NCBI GenBank assembly: GCA_963844625.1
Contig: CAWJPF010000026.1
Span: 291,126 to 355,125 of the forward strand
Length of the DNA: 64,000 nucleotides
Source: Palsa-504 sp963844625
GTDB taxonomy: Bacteria; Actinomycetota; Actinomycetes; Streptosporangiales; Streptosporangiaceae
Direction of reading: 5' to 3'
The notes under the pieces were generated by a model that searched no databases, was not told the DNA's origin, and worked only from the letters and a program-made list of their open reading frames with translations. Made by a program: the position numbers and the translations under genes. Position 1 is the stretch's first letter, and each line of letters opens with the position of its first letter. Below are positions 58,830 to 64,000 of this stretch, piece by piece.

Positions 58830-59705
58830 ATGCAAACGGTTGCAGCGGAAGGCGGGCCTTTGGCCGGCAGCGAAACCCGCCCGGGGATCACGGTGACGGC
58901 GAAGTACGAGCCCCGGGTACCCGAGGGCGTCGACGTCACCAGGCCGAGCATCGCCCGGATCTATGACTACCTGCTGAACGGTAAGGACAATTTCGCCGCC
59001 GACCGGGCCGCGGCCCAGAAGCTGATGGAATCCCGCCTCGACCCGCGACGGCTGTCCTGGGCCAATCGCGGCTTCCTCCGTCGCGCGGTGCACTTCGTCG
59101 CCCGGCAGGGCATCTCGCAGTATCTCGACCTTGGTAGCGGCCTGCCTACCTCGCCTAGCGTGCACGAGGTCGCGCGCGAGGTCATTCCCGGCGCACGGGT
59201 CGTCTACGTCGACCACGACCCGATCGTGGTGGCGCACAACGACGCCCTGCTCGCGACGCGAGACGGCGTCATCACCGTCCGCGCGGACGTGCGCGACCCG
59301 GATGCCGTGCTCGGTCACGACGCGGTGGGCCGCTGCGTCGACTTCGGTCAGCCCGTCGCGGTCCTGCTGCTGAGCGTGCTGCACTTCGTCAGCGGCGACG
59401 AAGACGCGCCCGGGATCATCGCGAGGTTCCGCGAGCGCCTGGCACCCGGCAGCTACCTCGCGATATCGGTGGGCACGTCGGACGGCGCCGATCCGGAGAT
59501 GCTCGCCGAGGCCACCCAGACGTACGCGGACGCGCGGATGCCGTTCACGCTCCGGTCGCGCGCTCAGATCATGGACCTCTTCGACGGCTTCGACCTGGTC
59601 GAACCCGGCCTGGTCAGCCTGCCCGAATGGCGGCCCGACTTCAGCACCGACCGGTCGCCGCTGAGGGGACCTACCGTGGGCGCGGTGGCTAAGCTGGCGG
59701 CCTAA
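58830..59705 (+). CDS. DUF574-family (Methyltransf_19) SAM-dependent methyltransferase
   Basis: About 291 aa from ATG 58830; a GTG at 58815 is also in frame. PSIARIYDYLLNGKDNFAAD, then NRGFLRRAVHFVARQGISQY, LDLGSGLPTSPSVHEVARE (motif I), YVDHDPIVVAHNDALL (motif II), and SVLHFVSGDEDAPGIIARFR match the DUF574 SAM-methyltransferase family, which is abundant in actinomycetes and usually linked to secondary metabolism or XRE/DUF397 regulators. It follows such an XRE gene here. Substrate unknown. Confidence 0.92.
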   Translation: MQTVAAEGGPLAGSETRPGITVTAKYEPRVPEGVDVTRPSIARIYDYLLNGKDNFAADRAAAQKLMESRLDPRRLSWANRGFLRRAVHFVARQGISQYLDLGSGLPTSPSVHEVAREVIPGARVVYVDHDPIVVAHNDALLATRDGVITVRADVRDPDAVLGHDAVGRCVDFGQPVAVLLLSVLHFVSGDEDAPGIIARFRERLAPGSYLAISVGTSDGADPEMLAEATQTYADARMPFTLRSRAQIMDLFDGFDLVEPGLVSLPEWRPDFSTDRSPLRGPTVGAVAKLAA

Positions 59706-59722
59706 CGCCAGGTCGGCCGAAA

Positions 59723-60199
59723 TCAGTTGAGGAAGTAGCTGCTGCCGCCGGACTCGGGGTTGGTGACCAGCGCGATGATCGTGACCGTGCCGGCGTTCGC
59801 GAAGGTCAGCCGCAGCATGATGTCCTTGCCGTCGCGCATGGGCCCGGCGCCCTTGATCAGCAGGTGGTAGGTATCCGGGTTGAACAGCGTCATCGCGTTG
59901 CCGGGAATAGAGATGCCGGCCACGGTGTGCATGACCAGGATGCTGCCGTGCCGCTCGACGGGGGCCCGCAGCTGCACCGTACCGCCCACGCTGGTCTGCG
60001 CGGAGATCAGCCGGTCCGTCTTGCCGTTGTTACGGATGTCCAGGTACGCGACCGTGACGCCCGGGGTCGTCGGCTGCGGCACGTACGCGTTGGCGACGGC
60101 GATGGACCCGGACGCGTTGGGCGAGGCGCACCCCGTCACCGCGAGCGCCGCCAGCAAGACAGCTCCCGCGACGCCTAGTAGCGACCTCAGTCTGCCCAT
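59723..60199 (-). CDS. PCuAC-like lipoprotein (copper chaperone family), ligand set incomplete
   Basis: 158 aa. Signal peptide with lipobox LAALAVTGC (Cys24), then a cupredoxin-like domain: VANAYVPQPTTPGVTVAYLD, LISAQTSVGGTVQLRAPVER, VAGISIPGNAMTLFNPDTYH. This is the PCu(A)C fold that delivers Cu(I) to oxidase CuA sites. The canonical ligand pattern H-M-x(10)-M-x(21)-H-x-M is not fully kept: the first His and the last Met positions differ (LRAPVERHG; YHLLI). The copper role is therefore uncertain. Secreted and anchored outside the membrane. Confidence 0.85.
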   Translation of the reverse strand: MGRLRSLLGVAGAVLLAALAVTGCASPNASGSIAVANAYVPQPTTPGVTVAYLDIRNNGKTDRLISAQTSVGGTVQLRAPVERHGSILVMHTVAGISIPGNAMTLFNPDTYHLLIKGAGPMRDGKDIMLRLTFANAGTVTIIALVTNPESGGSSYFLN

Positions 60200-60214
60200 G
60201 GTCCCAGCGTATCG

Positions 60215-61756
60215 TCAGCCGCGCTCAACCGCGTTGCCGAGGAGGCCTAGCGCGGGGGAGCCGAGGTCCAGCAGCGCCCGGTGGAAGCGCTGCAGCGTGA
60301 AGCCGGCGCCCCAGTCCTTCCTGGCCCGCTCACGTAGCGTCAGCAGCTCGAGCTTGCCCCAGGTGTACCGGCCGTAGGTGGGGTCGAAGGTGGCGCGCCT
60401 GGCCTCGGACAGCGCCGCCTGACCCGACAGGTGGGTGTCCGCCTCGAATCTGCGGGCCGCGTCGGCGACCGGCATGCCAGCGGTGTGCACTCCGATGGCG
60501 CACGCCAGCCTGGTCACCCGGACCAGCGCCTCCAGCCACACCCCGATCGCGATCCTGGGATCGTCGGCGCCGAAACCTTCCTCGACGCACAGTTCCTCGC
60601 CGTAATGGGCCCAGCCCTCGGCGAACGCGCTCGACAGCAGGTTGCGCCGGACTTCGGACGTCAGCCGCCGCAACGCGCGGCCGTGGGAGAAGTGCCCGGG
60701 CGCGACCTCGTGAACGGCGATGCCGGGCAGCGTCGTGGCGCTGAAGACCTCCAGCCACTCCTCCTGCTCACGCACGGGCCAGGACTCATCCGGCGGCGTG
60801 ATATGGAACCAGGAGGGGGCCTCGGGCTCGCCCGGCGCGGCCCACGACATCATCGCCATCGCCCACCGCCGCGACTCGGGCGCCGGGCCGACCAGGCAGA
60901 CGCCATCGTGGTAGGGAACCAGGTCGTGTTCGCGGGTGAACGCGATGGCCCGCTCGGTCCACAGCCGCGCCGCGTCGATCACGCCTGCCCCGTCCGGGTG
61001 ATCGCGGACCAGGCCGCGCGCCACCTCGAGTGCGGGCCGGCCCGGCTCCAGGCGCGCGCACCCGTCGGCCAGCAGGCCGTGCAGCCGGTTCCGTTCCGCG
61101 TCGGCTTGCTCAGCCAGCCTGCCCAGGTCGACCGGCATCGCCTCCGCGCTGCTCATTAGCGCGGTGAGGCCGGGACCGCCGAGCGCGGGATCGGGATCGC
61201 CGTCGGCCGCCGCCCGCTCCACGTGCGTGACCAGTCGCGCGTGCGCGGCCCGCGCCGCCTGCCGGACGGCCTCGCCCGGCCTGTCCGACGGGCCGGCGCC
61301 CAGCCCCGCGCCGAGCCCGCGCACGGCGCCGAGCAGCGCCTGCGCGACGGGAGCGCTCACCCGGTCGAGTGACTCAATGGCCGCGTCGGCGACCCGCGGC
61401 CAGGCGGCGAGGTGTTCCGCCCGCGCGGCGTCCCTTTCCTCCCGGGGCGCGTAGTCCCGGTCGTAACCGGCCAGGTCAAGCTCGCCGAGGTGCCGCAGCG
61501 GGTTACTGCGATGCAGTTCGAGCTCGGCGTAGACGACCCGCTTTTGTTCCTCGCCCGCCGCCAGCTGGGCCTCGTCGTGCGGATCCGCGAGCCGCTCGCC
61601 GTTCGCTCGCGCCTGCGCCAGCCGGGCGAGCCCGGCGCGGACGCCGGCGGGCGACAGGTCCTGCGGCTTGCCGTCGTATTCGTGCCGGCCGCTGTACTCG
61701 CGCACCTCGGCCACATCGAGGTCGCACACCGCACGCAGCCGCGGGGAAAGGTCCAT
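60215..61756 (-). CDS. DUF885 family protein (predicted zinc peptidase-like)
   Basis: 513 aa. Zinc-site motif VHEVAPGHFSHGRALRRL (HExxPGH form) and EGWAHYGEELCVEEGFG with the further Glu/His, then GVWLEALVRVTRLACAIGVH and TFDPTYGRYTWGKLELLTLR. DUF885 proteins resemble M3-type oligopeptidases and include an opportunistic-pathogen esterase; the substrate here is not known. No signal peptide. Divergent from the gamma-glutamyltransferase gene (191 bp apart). Confidence 0.9.
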   Translation of the reverse strand: MDLSPRLRAVCDLDVAEVREYSGRHEYDGKPQDLSPAGVRAGLARLAQARANGERLADPHDEAQLAAGEEQKRVVYAELELHRSNPLRHLGELDLAGYDRDYAPREERDAARAEHLAAWPRVADAAIESLDRVSAPVAQALLGAVRGLGAGLGAGPSDRPGEAVRQAARAAHARLVTHVERAAADGDPDPALGGPGLTALMSSAEAMPVDLGRLAEQADAERNRLHGLLADGCARLEPGRPALEVARGLVRDHPDGAGVIDAARLWTERAIAFTREHDLVPYHDGVCLVGPAPESRRWAMAMMSWAAPGEPEAPSWFHITPPDESWPVREQEEWLEVFSATTLPGIAVHEVAPGHFSHGRALRRLTSEVRRNLLSSAFAEGWAHYGEELCVEEGFGADDPRIAIGVWLEALVRVTRLACAIGVHTAGMPVADAARRFEADTHLSGQAALSEARRATFDPTYGRYTWGKLELLTLRERARKDWGAGFTLQRFHRALLDLGSPALGLLGNAVERG

Positions 61757-61947
61757 GGGCCGACGTTACCTGAATTCAGGACGTAGTCCCCTGGGCCGCT
61801 GCGGACGGTCATGACCGTCCGCAGCGGTGTGCTCGCCGAGGAGCACGCGCCACCCGCCTGGCTCGCGTTGACGGTGACCCGCAGCTCGCCGCTTCCGCCA
61901 GCCGACACGCAGGGACCCCCGGCGCGCCTTGATGAGAAGATCGGGGC

Positions 61948-63822
61948 ATGGGCGAAATTCCGGAGTTCACGACCCGGCCAGAACTGTCAGGCACGTTCGG
62001 CATGGTGGCCTCGACGCACTGGCTCGCCTCGGCGGCGGGCCTGGCGGTGCTCGAGCACGGCGGTAACGCGTTCGACGCGGCCGTCGCCGCCGGGCTCGTG
62101 CTTCAGGTAGTGGAACCGCACCTGAACGGCCTCGGCGGCGAGGTCCCGGTCATCGCCCATCACGCCGGCCGCGGTGAGACCTTCGTGCTGTGCGGGCAGG
62201 GGACGGCCCCCGCCGCCGCCACGCCGGAGGCGTTCGCCGACCAGGGGCTCGATCTCGTGCCAGGCAGCGGGCTCCTCGCCGCCTGCGTGCCGGGGGCGTT
62301 CGGCGCGTGGATGCTGCTGCTGCGGGAGTACGGCACCCTGAGGCTCCGCGACGTGATGGGGTACGCGATCGGCTACGCGGCCAGCGGCTACCCGCTGCTG
62401 CCGGCCATCAGCTGGGGCATCGCCAGCGTGGCTGAGCTGTTCCGGGACTACTGGCCGAGCTCGGCCGAGGTCTACCTGCCGGGCGGCCAGCCGCCCGCGC
62501 CGGGTTCGCTGTTCGCCAACCCCGCGCTGGCCGCCACCTACCAGCGCATCCTCCAAGAGGCCGAAGCGGCGAGCCATGATCGAGACGATCAGATCGAGGC
62601 GGCCAGACGGGTCTATTACGAAGGCTTCGTCGCCGAGACCGTTGCCGCCTACGTCGGATCCGCCGAGGTCATGGACGTGACCGGCCAGCCCCACCGCGGG
62701 CTGCTCGGCTACCACGACATGGCCGCCTGGCACGCGCGGCTTGAGGAGCCCCTGACCTTCGACGTTGGCGGCCTGACCGTGTGCAAGACCAAGCCGTGGG
62801 GGCAGGGACCGGTGTTCCTGCAGCAGCTCGCGCTCCTGGACGGCTTCGACCTGGCGGCCATGGGACCGGGCACTGCGGAGTTCGTGCACACCGTGACCGA
62901 ATGCGGCAAGCTCGCGTTCGCCGACCGGGAAGCCTGGTACGGCGACCCCGACTTCACTGACGTGCCGGTCAAGACGCTGCTTTCCGCTGAATACGCCGAC
63001 GCGAGGCGCCGGCTGGTGGGGCCCGAGGCGTCGGCCGACCTGGTTCCGGGCGCCCCGGACGGCAGGGCGCCCCGGCTACCCGGATTCGTCACCGGTTCGC
63101 CTCACGGAGCCGGATACGACGCCGCCAGCGTGTCCCCGAGCCTGGATGTCGAGCCGCCCGCGTCCCGGCTTGACCCGGGCACGGGCGAGCCGACGATGCG
63201 CACCGGCGGCCCACCCGGACCCGCCGCGTCGAGCTACCGGGCCGGCGACACCTGCCACCTCGACGTGGCCGACCGGTTCGGCAACATGGTGTCCGCTACA
63301 CCGAGCGGCGGCTGGCTGCAGTCCTCGCCGGTCATCCCGGGGCTCGGCTTCTGCCTCGGTACGCGCGCGCAGATGTTCACCCTCACGCCCGGGCTGCCCG
63401 CCACGATCGCGCCGGGCAAGCGGCCGCGGACTACGCTCACGCCGAGCCTCGCGCTGCGTGACCGGGAGCCGTACCTCGCGTTCGGCACCCCAGGCGGAGA
63501 CCAGCAGGATCAGTGGTCACTGCTGGTCTTCCTCAACCACCTGCACTTCGGGATGAACCTGCAGCAGGCGATCGACTTCCCGGCCTTCCACTCCGCTCAC
63601 ATGCCGTCGTCGTTCTACCCGCGCGAGGCGCAACCACGGGTCCTCGACGTCGAGTCGCGGCTGGACCCGGCCGTGATCGGAGAGCTGCGGCGGCGCGGTC
63701 ACCTGGTCAACGTCAGGCCGGCCTGGTCGCTCGGCCGGGTCAGCGCGGTTGCCCGCCGCAACGGCGTCCTGTACGCCGCGGCCAACCCCCGCGGCATGCA
63801 GGGCTACGCCGTCGGCCGCTAA
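61948..63822 (+). CDS. Gamma-glutamyltransferase family protein
   Basis: 624 aa from ATG 61948. N-terminal GMVASTHWLASAAGLAVLEH, GGNAFDAAVAAGLVLQVVEP, HLNGLGGEVPVIAH; the autocleavage nucleophile region is SYRAGDTCHLDVADRFGNMV with Thr followed by Cys where the usual TTHxS stands (DTCHLDVAD); TPSGGWLQSSP and FGTPGGDQQDQWSL are also conserved. GGT hydrolyses or transfers the gamma-glutamyl group of glutathione-like peptides; in actinomycetes relatives act on acylated cephalosporins or mycothiol-related compounds. No signal peptide is visible, unlike many GGTs. The last 20 residues (NGVLYAAANPRGMQGYAVGR) match the family end. Confidence 0.92.
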   Translation: MGEIPEFTTRPELSGTFGMVASTHWLASAAGLAVLEHGGNAFDAAVAAGLVLQVVEPHLNGLGGEVPVIAHHAGRGETFVLCGQGTAPAAATPEAFADQGLDLVPGSGLLAACVPGAFGAWMLLLREYGTLRLRDVMGYAIGYAASGYPLLPAISWGIASVAELFRDYWPSSAEVYLPGGQPPAPGSLFANPALAATYQRILQEAEAASHDRDDQIEAARRVYYEGFVAETVAAYVGSAEVMDVTGQPHRGLLGYHDMAAWHARLEEPLTFDVGGLTVCKTKPWGQGPVFLQQLALLDGFDLAAMGPGTAEFVHTVTECGKLAFADREAWYGDPDFTDVPVKTLLSAEYADARRRLVGPEASADLVPGAPDGRAPRLPGFVTGSPHGAGYDAASVSPSLDVEPPASRLDPGTGEPTMRTGGPPGPAASSYRAGDTCHLDVADRFGNMVSATPSGGWLQSSPVIPGLGFCLGTRAQMFTLTPGLPATIAPGKRPRTTLTPSLALRDREPYLAFGTPGGDQQDQWSLLVFLNHLHFGMNLQQAIDFPAFHSAHMPSSFYPREAQPRVLDVESRLDPAVIGELRRRGHLVNVRPAWSLGRVSAVARRNGVLYAAANPRGMQGYAVGR

Positions 63823-64000
63823 CCCGCGGGAAAAGATTCTCCGTCACTTTGGTCCCAGAGGACCCTATTGGTTTGTTTCGCTGTCTCGTTCCGTGGTGGT
63901 AGCGCCACCGTGAGTCATGAGGCGCAAGCGAAGCCTGATGCGCCCGGCCAGGCCAGGCAGGCTTGAAACTATTCGCTTCGTGGAAATCTTTAGGGGACCC
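63823..64000. other. Gene-free end of window
   Basis: No gene start visible. GGTCC-CAGA-GGACC (63851-63864) could form a short hairpin after the gamma-glutamyltransferase gene. No other structure was recognised. Confidence 0.4.

Overview
This 64 kb window comes from a high-GC Gram-positive chromosome, almost certainly an actinomycete. The evidence is GC-rich third codon positions, frequent GTG starts, F420/deazaflavin-type oxidoreductases, a mycothiol-isomerase-like DinB protein, DUF1707 proteins, an Lsr2-like DNA-binding protein, many LuxR-type large ATP-binding regulators, and an ethylmalonyl-CoA operon in the gene order known from Streptomyces. No species call is made.

Layout. 1-5.3 kb: the 3' end of a principal-type sigma factor, a small membrane-anchored protein, tRNA-Asn, and a divergent SDR / TetR pair leading into two peroxiredoxins and a DUF1684 protein, which looks like a redox-stress cassette with two operator-like boxes. 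5.3-20.4 kb: a scarred accessory region. It holds two paralogous LuxR/MalT-type (LAL) regulators, the first with its HTH in another frame. It also holds frameshifted, truncated or chimeric remnants (DUF427 twice, a lactonase end, two dead copies of a small 80-aa gene, a cydA 5' half joined to a GntR-like 3' end, a hydrolase-OsmC gene without its hydrolase domain), an intact secreted protein, and a 3' tRNA-Tyr fragment with its terminator, which is the typical relic of an integrated element's attachment site.

20.6-30 kb: central carbon metabolism. A possible 22-codon leader ORF precedes a five-gene operon for the ethylmalonyl-CoA pathway: crotonyl-CoA carboxylase/reductase, ethylmalonyl-CoA mutase, malyl-CoA lyase, mesaconyl-CoA hydratase and methylsuccinyl-CoA dehydrogenase. 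This allows growth on acetate/C2 units without isocitrate lyase and supplies ethylmalonyl- and methylmalonyl-CoA units. A convergent aroE follows, then a ribbon-helix-helix regulator with a perfect operator-like palindrome and a PHB-depolymerase-type esterase, functionally adjacent to C4 acyl-CoA chemistry.

30-45.5 kb: small oxidoreductases, a MarR-controlled 14-TM drug exporter, a Tat-exported bicovalent flavin oxidase, a tightly overlapping signalling operon (receiver-PP2C phosphatase, CHASE3/HAMP histidine kinase, single-domain response regulator), a methyltransferase with an in-frame minisatellite in its SAM motif, and two dienelactone hydrolase paralogues flanking an aldo/keto reductase with a perfect 50-bp palindrome. 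45.5-64 kb: a DnaN sliding-clamp paralogue outside an origin context, two DUF1707 proteins, a DUF5937/ArsR regulator whose stop appears to have been lost by slippage in a 15-bp repeat, two MFS transporters, a 1000-aa LAL regulator, a gutted alpha/beta hydrolase next to a cytochrome P450, an XRE regulator, a DUF574-type methyltransferase, a PCuAC-like lipoprotein, a DUF885 peptidase-like protein and a gamma-glutamyltransferase.
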